Source: Roseihalotalea indica
GTDB taxonomy: Bacteria > Bacteroidota > Bacteroidia > Cytophagales > Cyclobacteriaceae
DNA length: 64,000 nucleotides
NCBI RefSeq assembly: GCF_022458895.1
Contig: NZ_JAINFL010000020.1
Location: 5,968-69,967 of the forward strand
Direction: 5' to 3'
The notes under the pieces were generated by a model, which saw nothing but the letters and a program-made list of their open reading frames with translations, did not search any database and had not been told where the DNA came from. This document shows positions 37,105-45,848 of this stretch, one piece after another (the first letter of the stretch is position 1; each line of letters opens with the position of its first letter). The position numbers and the translations under genes are program-made.

Positions 37105-37926
37105 ATGAAAAGACTGCCTCTACTTTTTATTTTGTTTATCGCTTTAAGTGCTCACGACCTGTTTATCAAGCTGGATACGTATTTCCTAAAACCCAACCAG
37201 AAAGCTCAGCTGTATTTGTTTAATGGTACTTTTGAAACTACCGAAAACGAAATTTCTCGTGACAGAATGCAGCACGTACAGCTGGTTGGGCCTGCCGGTA
37301 AGCAAGTTCCTGAAGAAGCTCAGTGGACTGACCGGAATAAGGCTACGTATTTGTCTTTTAAAACGGGCGTCGCTGGTACGTATGTGGCGGGAGTTTCCGT
37401 CAAACCTGGTACGATTGCCTTATCAGCCGATGAGTTTAACGAGTACCTCAAGCACGATGGAGTGTTGGATGTGCTGGCGTCTCGGGAAAAGCAAAAACAG
37501 TTGACCCAACCATCTCGGGAATTGTATGCCAAGCATGTGAAGGCTATTTTTCAGGTAGGAGATGAGTTATCAGAGCACTATAAAGACGTGTTAGGCTATC
37601 CGGTGGAGTTTGTGCCTCAGCAAAATCCCTACGCTTTGCACGAAGGAGATGAACTGGAAGTTCAATTGCTGGAAAACGGAAAGCCTTTAGCCAATCATTA
37701 TGTGTATGCCGGTTTTTCTGAGGCAGCAAAGCATAGTCATGCCCATCAGGAAGCAGAACACCACCACGATGAAGTACAGCAAAAAACGGATAAAAAAGGC
37801 ATGGTATCCATCAAACTGGAGCACGAAGGGCAATGGTACCTGCGCTGCATCCGTATGGTAGAAAGTAAATCCGATACACTGGATTACGAATCAAACTGGG
37901 CCACGCTTACTTTTGAGGTGCGTTGA
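37105..37926 (+). CDS. DUF4198 family periplasmic protein
   Basis: 273 residues with signal peptide (LPLLFILFIALSAHD). It begins AHDLFIKLDTYFLKPNQKAQLYLFNGTFE, typical of DUF4198, a family with relatives near metal (nickel or cobalt) transport genes. A His-rich stretch (HSHAHQEAEHHHDE, about 211-224) could bind metal. It stands alone here; the nickel-dependent LarA-family gene at 40153 is only 2 kb away, but a link is speculative. Confidence 0.72.
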   Translation: MKRLPLLFILFIALSAHDLFIKLDTYFLKPNQKAQLYLFNGTFETTENEISRDRMQHVQLVGPAGKQVPEEAQWTDRNKATYLSFKTGVAGTYVAGVSVKPGTIALSADEFNEYLKHDGVLDVLASREKQKQLTQPSRELYAKHVKAIFQVGDELSEHYKDVLGYPVEFVPQQNPYALHEGDELEVQLLENGKPLANHYVYAGFSEAAKHSHAHQEAEHHHDEVQQKTDKKGMVSIKLEHEGQWYLRCIRMVESKSDTLDYESNWATLTFEVR

Positions 37927-37945
37927 TCCTGTATAGAATAGTTTC

Positions 37946-38575
37946 TTAGTCTAACCGCTCAATACGGGTTTCGGGCAGTTGCTCGGTGAAGATAACCGTT
38001 CGGCCGGAAAGCTCTTCCAGCATGGGACGCAATATGCGGTGGGCATTCACTTCCGTTTCATCCAAAATACCGGATTCATTGGCGGCATCACGAATCTGCC
38101 GTTCGGCCTGCTGATAGGCTCGGGAGATAAAAGCGTTGCGGTCGGTAAAAAAGCCGGTTTCTACCGAATAGAGTCGGGTGTTTTCCATATCCAGCTTGTA
38201 GTAACATATCTCCGGGTTGGGTAGGTGCATCCATACGGTATCCTGCGTAATGCGCACATCCTGGGCACTGATTTTTAGCATGTCAATGCATCCCACTGCT
38301 TCTCCTTGCGTGATTAATACTGCTTTTGCATCCACATCTAGCTTCAGAATATTCAGGAACTCTTTGCTAAGCTCTTTCACTTCAGTTACTTCTTGAAACC
38401 GATACTTCACCAGCTCCATCTTTCCCAGGGCTTCAATTTCTGTAATCAGCATGGTCGTAACTTCGGTGTTGGTAGGGGCCGGAACGGGTGGATTAGTCCA
38501 GCTTTTCCAGTGATAGCCAATGAAGAAGGGAAGACCCAGCAAAATGAGTAAAGAAATCAGTCGTCGTACGCGCAT
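37946..38575 (-). CDS. DUF4230 domain membrane-anchored protein
   Basis: 209 residues. One N-terminal TM helix (about 6-22), then ITEIEALGKMELVKYRFQEVTEV, typical of DUF4230, and a C-terminal helix with DRNAFISRAYQQAERQIRDAA. The family is found mainly in Firmicutes and Bacteroidota and is functionally unknown. Its start codon overlaps the stop of the cytochrome b5-like gene (TGATG), so the two are translationally coupled. Confidence 0.75.
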   Translation of the reverse strand: MRVRRLISLLILLGLPFFIGYHWKSWTNPPVPAPTNTEVTTMLITEIEALGKMELVKYRFQEVTEVKELSKEFLNILKLDVDAKAVLITQGEAVGCIDMLKISAQDVRITQDTVWMHLPNPEICYYKLDMENTRLYSVETGFFTDRNAFISRAYQQAERQIRDAANESGILDETEVNAHRILRPMLEELSGRTVIFTEQLPETRIERLD

Positions 38576-38820
38576 CAGGATGAAGTTTTTAATTTGCCTA
38601 CGGGAGTAAAACGTGTAAATACCCCATCGGTGTGTGGTGCATCAGGTAATTCGTGCGTAAGGTCCTGTCCGGCCCAGTGCTCGTAATGCTTTCCTCGGTT
38701 CCACAATCGAGAGGCGCTTACGTCATAAATAATGCCCCGGTAAGCACACCAGATCTCATCACGGTCTTGCCCGTTGCGTAGTGCAAGTTGCTGAACGGTA
38801 TATTCAGGTAGTAGGTTCAC
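38575..38820 (-). CDS. Small cytochrome b5-like heme/steroid-binding protein
   Basis: 81 residues from a GTG start (38818-38820). EYTVQQLALRNG, WCAYRGIIYDVSASRLW and GKHYEHWAGQDLTHELPDAPH match the short bacterial cytochrome b5-like family; His residues in KHYEHW and DAPH are candidate heme ligands. No signal peptide or TM helix, so it is probably cytoplasmic or acts at the membrane with the DUF4230 protein encoded directly behind it with overlapping codons. Confidence 0.82.
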   Translation of the reverse strand: MNLLPEYTVQQLALRNGQDRDEIWCAYRGIIYDVSASRLWNRGKHYEHWAGQDLTHELPDAPHTDGVFTRFTPVGKLKTSS

Positions 38821-38972
38821 GGATGGATTATACAGGCTAATGTTGAAAAACGCTTATTTTAGCAGTGTATTTTGTAGAGGAATTATGGTAAAGCGCAATT
38901 CCCCTCTCAATGAATTGGATAACGCGCGAAGAAAGCAATAATTTATCCGATCTGAAAATAAACAAACAACCT

Positions 38973-40004
38973 ATGATATCCTTTACACAATCGCGTCGAC
39001 ATTTTTTAAAAACAGCATCAGTTGCTGGAGCTGTCGGGTTTTTACGAATTCCTTTCCTCTCTTCATCAAACGCAGCTGCGGTGCAGACCGTTCAAGGCTC
39101 GTTGAAACCCAGCGAAATGGGTGTAACGCTAGCCCATGAGCATATTCTGGTTGATTTTATTGGTGCAGAGCAGGTGAGTCCGGATCGATACAAGGCGGAG
39201 GCGGTGATAGAAAAAGTGAAGCCGTATCTGGAAAAAATCAAGGCGCTGGGCTGCCAAACCTTCGTCGACTGCACGCCCAATTATCTGGGCCGTGATGTCT
39301 CGCTTCTTCAACAATTATCCGAAGCCACGGGGTTGCACATCGTAACGAATACCGGTTTGTACGGTGCCCGCAATGGCATATTCCTCCCCGAGTTTGTATC
39401 CCGAGAAACCCCGCAGCAACTGGCGCAACGCTGGATTGAAGAATACCAAAACGGCATTGACGGAACGGACATTCGCCCTGGCTTTATCAAGATTGGAGTA
39501 AACAATGGACCCCTGGTAGATTATGATCGTAAATTGGTACAAGCCGCCGCTCTAACTCACCGGGAAACTGGTCTGACTATAGCGGCTCACACGGGCGATG
39601 CAGCTGCGGCAATGGAGGAGATACAGATCATCCAAGAAGCTGGAGTCCATCCCTCCGCCTTCATCTGGGTACATGCTCAGGGTAAAGGGTATGAAAATCA
39701 TGTAAAAGCCGCCAAGCTGGGAGCTTGGGTAGAACTGGATGGCATTAGCGAAGAAAGTTACGCCGACCATGCCCGACAGGTAAAAGCCCTACGCGACGCC
39801 AATCTGTTGGAGCAAGTGCTGGTATCCTGTGATGCAGGTTGGTACCATGTGGGCGAGCCCGATGGAGGAGATTACCGAAGCCATGCGGTGTTGTTTGAAA
39901 AATTCGTACCCGAAATAAAGAAATTGGGTTTAAGTGCAGCAGAAGTAGACCAGCTACTAGTGAAGAACCCGGCAAAAGCTTTTGTTATTCAGAAGAAGGG
40001 TTGA
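38973..40004 (+). CDS. Phosphotriesterase-family metal hydrolase, Tat-exported
   Basis: 343 residues from ATG 38973, chosen because it yields a compact Tat signal (SRRHFLKTASVAGAVG); an upstream ATG at 38910 would add 21 residues. Metal ligands of the amidohydrolase/PTE fold are visible: HxH in AHEHILVD, Lys in GFIKIGVN, His in AHTGDA, His in WVHAQGKG and Asp in SCDAGWY. Family members hydrolyse lactones or phosphotriesters; the native substrate here is unknown, lactonase activity being the commonest. The following LarA-family gene is on the same strand, 148 bp away. Confidence 0.85.
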   Translation: MISFTQSRRHFLKTASVAGAVGFLRIPFLSSSNAAAVQTVQGSLKPSEMGVTLAHEHILVDFIGAEQVSPDRYKAEAVIEKVKPYLEKIKALGCQTFVDCTPNYLGRDVSLLQQLSEATGLHIVTNTGLYGARNGIFLPEFVSRETPQQLAQRWIEEYQNGIDGTDIRPGFIKIGVNNGPLVDYDRKLVQAAALTHRETGLTIAAHTGDAAAAMEEIQIIQEAGVHPSAFIWVHAQGKGYENHVKAAKLGAWVELDGISEESYADHARQVKALRDANLLEQVLVSCDAGWYHVGEPDGGDYRSHAVLFEKFVPEIKKLGLSAAEVDQLLVKNPAKAFVIQKKG

Positions 40005-40085
40005 TAGAATAAAGGAATGATAGATTGAGTGAATGGATAGGAGAGTAAAAGGATTAGGTGAATGAAGTCGGAAGATCAAGACAGT

Positions 40086-40145
40086 CAGCCATTCAACAAA
40101 CAGCAAACAGCAAACAGCAATTTAACAATAGAACAACCAGCCATT
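40086..40145. repeat. Intergenic repeat with CAGCAAA tandem and shared AATAGAAC word
   Basis: AACAAACAGCAAACAGCAAA is followed by GCAATTTAACAATAGAACAA and CAGCCATTGAA. The second word recurs with one change on the minus strand at 1148-1187; CCATTGAA and CAATAGAAC recur at 12683-12699. The preceding 40005-40085 carries GAATGATAGATTGAGTGAATG, similar to words near 848 and 6990. No gene in this 148-bp gap. Confidence 0.5.
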
Positions 40146-40152
40146 GAATATC

Positions 40153-41538
40153 ATGAACTTTACGATTGAATACGGTGAGCATTTTCTTCCAATTGACTGT
40201 AGCCAGACCGTTGAGGTGCGGGGTATGACTGGTAGTCCTGAAGCAATTTCGCTACCCTCCAGCATCACCGACGCCCTAAAGAACCCTATACAGTCTTCAT
40301 CATTGGTAGAAGTCGGTAGGCAAAAAATAGTGGCTAACCCCAACGCCCAGGCGGTGATTGTAGTATCGGACAATACCCGGCCCGTTCCCTATCGGGGTGA
40401 GCATGGGATTATGGTGCATATCATCCGGGCATTGTTAGAAGCTGGCTTTTCAAAACAGCAAATCACGGTGGTTATCGGAGCCGGTTCGCACCGGAATATG
40501 AATCCGGATGAAATCGAAGTCATGATGGGGTTGAAAGAGTCCGGATTGCATGGCGTTACTGTAACCAATCACGAGTATGATAATGAAGATCATCTGATTG
40601 GCCTGGGAGTTACATCTCGGGGCTCGATAGTAAAAGTCAATAAACTGTACTACGAAGCCGATCTGAAAATCGTGACCGGGCTGGTTGAAAGTCATTTTAT
40701 GGCGGGAGCTTCTGGTGGGCGCAAAGGCATCTGTCCGGGCATTGTAGGTAAAGAAACGTTGACGATTTTTCACGGTGCTCGCTTCTTAAGCTCCACCCAA
40801 GCGGCTGATCTGGTGTTGGAAGGCAACCCATTGAACGATGAGTCGCTGGAAGTTGCCCATATGGCCGGTTGCGATTTTCTGGTGAATGTAACCCTGAATG
40901 CTGAAAAACGGATTACCGGAGTATACGCTGGCGACTTGGTCAAAGCGCATCAGGCGGCAGTGGAAAAAATTCGGGAGTATGTAGTAGTGCCATTGTCACA
41001 TCGTTACGATATCGTGGTGATTCCCGCCGGGTTTGTGGGCATCAATCATTATCAGGCGGGAAAGGCCGCTGTAGAAGCCTCACGCGCGGTGAAATCTGGT
41101 GGTAAAATCATTATTGCTGCTAAAAATACTGATACCGACCCGGTGGGCGGCTCAGGCTACAAAGAGTCATTACAACTGCTGCACAAACATGGAAAAGAAA
41201 AGTTTATTGAGATGATCAGCGATGACGGTTGGACCATGATTCAGGAACAGTGGCAGGTGCAGATGTGGTGTAAAGTGCTGGATCGTATTGAGAAACCAGA
41301 AAATCTATTTTACTGTGCGCTGGAAATTCCGGAATCAGAATATGCTTATCTGCCGGGTATTCCGGGGCACCACTTGCTAGCTACCGCTGAGCTGACATCG
41401 GCTACTTCCGCGGAAGATAAAATGAAAACGATCGTAGAAACAGCTTTACAGACAGCCATTCAATCATACGGAGAAAAGATACCAGAAATCCTTGTACTCA
41501 AAGATGGGCCATACGGCATTCCGGAAGTTGACGAATGA
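40153..41538 (+). CDS. Lactate racemase LarA family (nickel-pincer enzyme family, DUF2088)
   Basis: 461 residues from ATG 40153 (an in-frame TTG at 40144 is less likely). Family blocks VSDNTRPVPY, GAGSHRNM, VTGLVESHFMAGASGGRKGICPGIVGKET and IFHGA are present, with the His and Lys residues (ESHF, RKG, FHG) that in LarA hold the nickel-pincer nucleotide and act in catalysis. LarA homologues racemise or epimerise various 2-hydroxy acids; the substrate here is unknown. The cofactor genes larB, larC and larE are not in the window. Confidence 0.85.
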   Translation: MNFTIEYGEHFLPIDCSQTVEVRGMTGSPEAISLPSSITDALKNPIQSSSLVEVGRQKIVANPNAQAVIVVSDNTRPVPYRGEHGIMVHIIRALLEAGFSKQQITVVIGAGSHRNMNPDEIEVMMGLKESGLHGVTVTNHEYDNEDHLIGLGVTSRGSIVKVNKLYYEADLKIVTGLVESHFMAGASGGRKGICPGIVGKETLTIFHGARFLSSTQAADLVLEGNPLNDESLEVAHMAGCDFLVNVTLNAEKRITGVYAGDLVKAHQAAVEKIREYVVVPLSHRYDIVVIPAGFVGINHYQAGKAAVEASRAVKSGGKIIIAAKNTDTDPVGGSGYKESLQLLHKHGKEKFIEMISDDGWTMIQEQWQVQMWCKVLDRIEKPENLFYCALEIPESEYAYLPGIPGHHLLATAELTSATSAEDKMKTIVETALQTAIQSYGEKIPEILVLKDGPYGIPEVDE

Positions 41539-41550
41539 GTAATGATGTTG

Positions 41551-41587
41551 GCGGGAGGCAGTAGTCAGCATCCCGCTTACTGCCTCC
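41551..41587 (+). terminator. Hairpin after the LarA-family gene
   Basis: GGAGGCAGTA (41554-41563) pairs perfectly with TACTGCCTCC (41578-41587). A competing hairpin GCGGGA/TCCCGC (41551-41556 with 41571-41576) shares the left arm. There is no T run, so it is a weak terminator candidate or simply an intergenic repeat. Confidence 0.4.
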
Positions 41588-41755
41588 TTCCTCCCACCTA
41601 GCTTACTCATCAATTCTTTCATGATCATCCCATGATATTCAATGCTTTAAGGGGCACTGCTCAATGATAATTGAGGAACTAACTTTTTGGGCTAATCCTT
41701 ATCAGTATAACAATTTTCAGTAGGCTGATACGTCTACTCTGGCGAGGAGATATCT

Positions 41756-43600
41756 ATGGCAAAAAATACGAGCGGTGACTTTTCGTCATCGTCTGAAAAA
41801 CTATCATTGCAAGAGCGGTTTAGTGCCTTACGGACGCTGCCGCCCTTCTTTCGGCTCATATGGCAAACCAGTCCCAAGCTGTTTGCTGCCAACGTTATAT
41901 TACGTGTTATCCGGGCGGCTATTCCGGTTACTACCTTATACATTGGCAAATTAATCATCGATGAAGTTGTCCGGCTCACCCAGACTTCCGGCGAGACTGA
42001 TCTTACCTATCTGTTTACCCTGATTGCTATTGAGTTTGGTATTGCTATTATTTCGGATGCTATCAACCGCGCTACGGTACTTCTCGATAGCTTATTGGGA
42101 GATAAGTTTGCTAACGAAACCTCGGTACGGCTTATGCAGCACGCTGGAAAGTTAGATTTGCAACAGTTTGAAGATGCCGACTTCTACGACAAGATGGAAC
42201 GCGCCCGGCGGCAGACTACCCGGCGTACTTCGCTTATGTCGCAGGTACTAAGCCAGTTTCAAAGTTTGATTACTATTGCCTTCCTGGCGGTTGGTCTCAT
42301 TGCTTTAAGTCCATGGCTAATTGCCCTCATTGCCGTAGCGGTAATTCCTGCCTTCCTGGGCGAAAGTCATTTTAACGAACGCAGCTACTCTCTCAACCAC
42401 CAGTGGACACCCGAACGCCGCGAACTGGACTATTACCGCTATATTGGCGCTAGTGACGAAACGGCTAAAGAGGTGAAGATCTTTGGCTTGTCAGACTATC
42501 TTGTGAACCAGTTTGCGGCACTGGCGGATAAATACTACCAAGCTAACCGGAAGATTGCCGTGTCCCGCGCTCAGTGGGGCAGTGTATTGGCTGCTGTCGG
42601 GAGTGCTGGGTATTACGGTGCTTATATTATCATCATTCTGCAAACGGTAAACGGGCAACTCAGCATTGGTGATCTTACGTTTCTGGCGGGGTCTTTTGCC
42701 CGACTGCGTACTCAGTTAGAATCGGTGCTCAACCAGTTTTCCAGCATGGCCGAAGGAGCTTTGTACCTGCAAGACTTCTTTGACTTCTTCAACATGGAGC
42801 CGGTCATCAAACATAAAATATCGGATATCGCCTTTCCCCGCCCCATTCAACAGGGTTTTGACTTTGAGAATGTTGGTTTTAAGTATCCCAACACTGAAAT
42901 TTGGGCAGTAAGAGATCTGAATTTTACCCTTAAAGCTGGTGAGAAACTAGCGCTGGTAGGGGAAAACGGTGCCGGTAAAACAACGCTCATCAAGTTGATT
43001 TCCCGGCTCTACGATCCTAGCGAAGGCCGCATTCTATTAGATGGGCGAGATTTACGAGACTACGATCCCGAGCAATTACGAGCCGAGATAGGCGTCATCT
43101 TCCAGGACTTTGTACAATACCAGATGACCGCTGCCACCAACATTGCCGTAGGAAACATTGCCGAGCGGAAAGACCTGTCTAGAATCGATGGTGCTGCTTA
43201 CCGGGGCATGGCCGACCAGGTAATTAAAAAGTTACCCCAAGGCTACGATCAGATGATTGGCCGTCGGTTTGCCGAAGGAGTAAACTTGTCGGGCGGAGAG
43301 TGGCAGAAGATCGCCATCAGCCGAGCCTATATGCGCGAAGCTCAGGTATTAATCCTGGACGAGCCCACTGCTGCACTCGATGCCCGTGCCGAATACGAAG
43401 TCTTCAAACGTTTCTCTGACCTCACGGCTGGCAAAACAGCAATTATTATCTCGCACCGGTTCTCCACCGTCCGCATGGCCGACCGGATTCTGGTACTGGA
43501 AAAAGGGCAGCTACGAGAGATCGGCACCCACGAGGAACTGTTGACTATGGAAGGAAAATACGCTGAATTATTCAGCTTGCAGGCGCAAGGCTACCTGTAA
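41756..43600 (+). CDS. ABC exporter (fused membrane and ATPase domains)
   Basis: 614 residues. The transmembrane domain (about 35-325, six helices) is followed by an ATPase domain with Walker A GENGAGKTT, signature NLSGGEWQKIAI, Walker B VLILDEPTAALD and H-loop ISHRFST. It acts as a homodimer or with an unseen partner to export lipids, peptides or drugs; the substrate is not predictable. The ATG is preceded by GGCGAGGAGAT, a better than usual purine-rich ribosome site. The gene stands alone. Confidence 0.88.
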   Translation: MAKNTSGDFSSSSEKLSLQERFSALRTLPPFFRLIWQTSPKLFAANVILRVIRAAIPVTTLYIGKLIIDEVVRLTQTSGETDLTYLFTLIAIEFGIAIISDAINRATVLLDSLLGDKFANETSVRLMQHAGKLDLQQFEDADFYDKMERARRQTTRRTSLMSQVLSQFQSLITIAFLAVGLIALSPWLIALIAVAVIPAFLGESHFNERSYSLNHQWTPERRELDYYRYIGASDETAKEVKIFGLSDYLVNQFAALADKYYQANRKIAVSRAQWGSVLAAVGSAGYYGAYIIIILQTVNGQLSIGDLTFLAGSFARLRTQLESVLNQFSSMAEGALYLQDFFDFFNMEPVIKHKISDIAFPRPIQQGFDFENVGFKYPNTEIWAVRDLNFTLKAGEKLALVGENGAGKTTLIKLISRLYDPSEGRILLDGRDLRDYDPEQLRAEIGVIFQDFVQYQMTAATNIAVGNIAERKDLSRIDGAAYRGMADQVIKKLPQGYDQMIGRRFAEGVNLSGGEWQKIAISRAYMREAQVLILDEPTAALDARAEYEVFKRFSDLTAGKTAIIISHRFSTVRMADRILVLEKGQLREIGTHEELLTMEGKYAELFSLQAQGYL

Positions 43601-43657
43601 AAATTGAGATTGTAGGATATGCCTTTGATTATACTGGTTTTTTAAAGCGAGAATCTC

Positions 43658-43665
43658 TAAATTTG
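43658..43665 (+). promoter_or_regulatory. -7 box of the tRNA-Arg promoter
   Basis: TAAATTTG matches the Bacteroidota -7 consensus TAnnTTTG exactly and lies 15 bp before the tRNA. A CTGG at 43634-43637 occupies roughly the -33 position. Confidence 0.55.
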
Positions 43666-43680
43666 CGCCTTCAATTAACT

Positions 43681-43754
43681 GGTCCATTAGCTCAACTGGA
43701 TAGAGCAACTGCCTTCTAAGCAGTAGGTTTCAGGTTCGAGTCCTGAATGGATCA
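43681..43754 (+). tRNA. tRNA-Arg (anticodon UCU)
   Basis: GGTCCAT at the 5' end pairs with ATGGATC (one G-T), the anticodon stem ACTGC/GCAGT encloses CTTCTAA (anticodon TCT), and the T arm TCAGG-TTCGAGT-CCTGA is perfect. CCA is not encoded. A tyrosine integrase remnant begins 150 bp downstream, so the 3' end of this gene was probably the integration site. Confidence 0.95.
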
Positions 43755-43785
43755 CTAGAGTTAATCATAATAACTGCAAAATTTC

Positions 43786-43820
43786 AAAAACCGCCAAATA
43801 TCCATATTTAGGCGGTTTTT
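43786..43820 (+). terminator. Terminator after tRNA-Arg
   Basis: AAAAACCGCC (43786-43795) and GGCGGTTTTT (43811-43820) pair perfectly, with further pairing in the loop, followed by more T residues. Confidence 0.88.
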
Positions 43821-43859
43821 TTGTCTATAACTTTTGAAGTATAGTCATTAAAATCATAA

Positions 43860-43903
43860 ATTGTTATACAAATGTTTTACACAAAATCAATTTGTATAAC
43901 AAT
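43860..43903. repeat. 14-bp inverted repeat overlapping the integrase start
   Basis: ATTGTTATACAAAT (43860-43873) and ATTTGTATAACAAT (43890-43903) are perfect reverse complements with a 16-bp spacer. The right arm overlaps the first ATG of the integrase remnant. Candidate operator or integrase/excisionase arm site. Confidence 0.6.
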
Positions 43904-45189
43904 GATGCTTAAACCAAACTATACTACCCACCTCTTTTTACGATAACAGGCAATCCGAAAGGACGGTAAAGCACCTATTTATCTCCGCGTAACGCTGAAT
44001 AGAAAGTTCAAACAGCTCAATCTTTACGAATATATCTTCCCTAATTATTGGGATGATGGTGATCGTAAACTACTCACCCAGGATGTACCACATGCGAAAG
44101 CAATCAATAAGCGTATTAAGGCAGCTGAAGATAAAATAGACGATATCATTGAACGGTTACTTGAAGAAGGTCAGCCTGTAACCTTAGAATTGATTAGACT
44201 TTATTACGGTTGATTTTGTATGTGATGTTTCGCCCTACTCAGAGTCACTCGAAGAGGACTCTGAGCGAGATAGAAATGTGATTGCAAAATCAACCGTAAT
44301 AATCTTTATTGTAGATATTTATAAAAATCAAGCGAAAAGTATTGATTTTATTGCCTTTATTGAATCTGAATTGAAGCGAAATCCAGGGAAAAAATATGCA
44401 TTTGATACTCTACGAACTTATCGTTCTAAGCTCAAGCGATTAAAGAAGTTTCGTTCTTCGGTGAACATCCATACAGTTGATTACCGATTTATTCGTGACT
44501 TCAAAGATTTTTTGGTAAATGAGTATTCGGTAGAAGAGAGCACTGTTCATGCTTACCTTCGTTTTTTGAAAGCTTTTGTAAAAGAAGCAAACAGACAAAA
44601 GTTGACTGCAAACAATCCCTTCGAGGATTTTACCCTCAGTGACCCGGAATATAAGACGAAAGATGTTCTAACAAGCAAAGAGGTAAATCAGCTTTATAAG
44701 TTGCTGAAAGAAGGCGGCCTACCGGGCTATTTGCATAATACTCTTCATTTTTTCTTGCTATCCTGTTATACTGGTCTTAGAGACCGTGACTTGTTGCAGT
44801 GCCAACCGGCCAATATTGTAGATGATCAACTTATGGTAAAACTTCACAAGGGGCAACGAGGGAAAAAAAAGACGGTAGGGATTCCTATTCATCAAAAATC
44901 CAAAGAATTAATTCAAAAGGTTGAAAGAGAGCACCGTGAACCGTTTACGAATCAAGTTGCTAATCGGTATCTTAAAGATGTTATGCTGATAGCCGGTGTT
45001 TCAAAGCATATGTCTATGCATTGCGGTCGTCATAGTTTTGCGGTAATTGGACTAAATGAAATGGATTGGAGTATGGAATTGACTAGCCATTTGTTAGGAC
45101 ATTCTAGCATCGATGTTACAAGAAAGCACTATGCTAAGTATCAGAATACCTATAAAGCTAAAATGATGAAGCGTTGGGATTCCATTTGA
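43902..45189 (+). pseudogene. Tyrosine recombinase/integrase, disrupted
   Basis: The N-terminal part (43902-44213) reads MMLKPNYTTHLFLR, then a TAA stop at 43944-43946, then QAIRKDGKAPIYLRVTLNRK..., the arm-binding domain of Bacteroidota mobile-element integrases. It breaks at a 102-bp hairpin insertion (44201-44302). After it, a frame from GTG 44278 to 45189 (303 residues) carries the SAM-like core-binding domain and catalytic domain: Arg in TGLRDRD, HCGRHSF (H-x-x-R), LGHSS and Tyr in HYAKY. The catalytic half looks intact, but the protein lacks its arm-binding domain and starts inside the insertion, so I call the gene broken. Confidence 0.85.
44201..44302. mobile_element. MITE-like hairpin element inserted in the integrase gene
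   Basis: TTATTACGGTTGATTTTG (44201-44218) and CAAAATCAACCGTAATAA (44285-44302) are perfect 18-bp inverted repeats. Inside lies a second perfect inverted repeat CTCAGAGTC/GACTCTGAG (arms 9 bp, 10-bp loop). CTTTATT occurs at both edges (44199-44205 and 44304-44310) and may be a target duplication overlapping the left end. The element splits the integrase frame and provides the GTG used by the downstream half. Too short to encode a protein; family unknown. Confidence 0.7.
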
Positions 45190-45236
45190 TATTGCATAGT
45201 GGTAAGCCTGTCTATTATATTACTATTGTTGGACAA

Positions 45237-45752
45237 CTATTTGATAGTATCTGCTTGAGAAAGCCATTCTAAATGTTCATCAACGGCTCTTTGTAAATCT
45301 TTTTTTGAGAGAATAGAATGTTGTAACAGAATTCTTAAAGTGGATATATAAGGCAGTTTTTTTAACAGTTCATTACGAATGGTAGCTGTATCAATATCTG
45401 TTCCCTTAACTAATCGGTGATGGATATAAGGCAATGCATATGCCTTGAGCAGCTGAAGCAGTTGTTCTTTCAAAACGTTGTATTTTATCTGAAAGAGTTC
45501 ATCGTTAGCTTCAGTAGTGTTAGGGGAGGTATTTTCTGACCTTGACGAGGTGTTGAGATTTTTTATTAGGTACTCGATATCTACATCAAGTATCCGGGCA
45601 ATTTCAGCAAGCCTTTTTAGAGTTATATCTGTATCTCCTTTTTCAATCCGATTGTAAGCCGATTGGGCAATGTTGAGTTGTTCAGCCATCTGAGTTTGAG
45701 TCATGCGGCGACTCTCTCTTTCTCTTCTGATTATGTCAGAAATATTTTGCAT
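45237..45752 (-). CDS. XRE-family helix-turn-helix repressor
   Basis: 171 residues from ATG 45750-45752 (MQNISDIIRRERESRRMTQT); an in-frame ATG at 45782 would place the start inside the promoter. The HTH (about 7-65) is clear: MTQTQMAEQLNIAQSAYNRIEKGDTDITLKRLAEIARIL. The rest (about 80-171) is helical and may dimerise or bind a ligand. It diverges from an excisionase-like gene across a 96-bp gap containing a palindrome and two outward -7 boxes, so it probably represses both genes, as element repressors do. Confidence 0.85.
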   Translation of the reverse strand: MQNISDIIRRERESRRMTQTQMAEQLNIAQSAYNRIEKGDTDITLKRLAEIARILDVDIEYLIKNLNTSSRSENTSPNTTEANDELFQIKYNVLKEQLLQLLKAYALPYIHHRLVKGTDIDTATIRNELLKKLPYISTLRILLQHSILSKKDLQRAVDEHLEWLSQADTIK

Positions 45753-45779
45753 GCTTAATCTTAATTTTAGATAAAAAAT

Positions 45780-45817
45780 CAAATATATAGATTATTTATC
45801 TAATAATAGTATATTTG
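45780..45817. promoter_or_regulatory. Divergent promoters and operator between xre and excisionase-like genes
   Basis: CAAATATA (45780-45787) is a perfect TAnnTTTG box on the minus strand for the XRE gene; TATATTTG (45810-45817) is one on the plus strand for the excisionase-like gene. Between them TAGAT-TATTT-ATCTA (45788-45802) is a near-perfect palindrome in the right place for repressor binding. Confidence 0.55.
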
Positions 45818-45848
45818 ATGATAGTCAACGCTTATTACTTAAGATAAT

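Noticed and set aside
44199..44310. Simple target duplication CTTTATT as proof of a transposition mechanism
   Set aside because: One copy overlaps the left inverted repeat and removing one unit (105 nt) does not restore the integrase frame, so the exact ends stay undecided.
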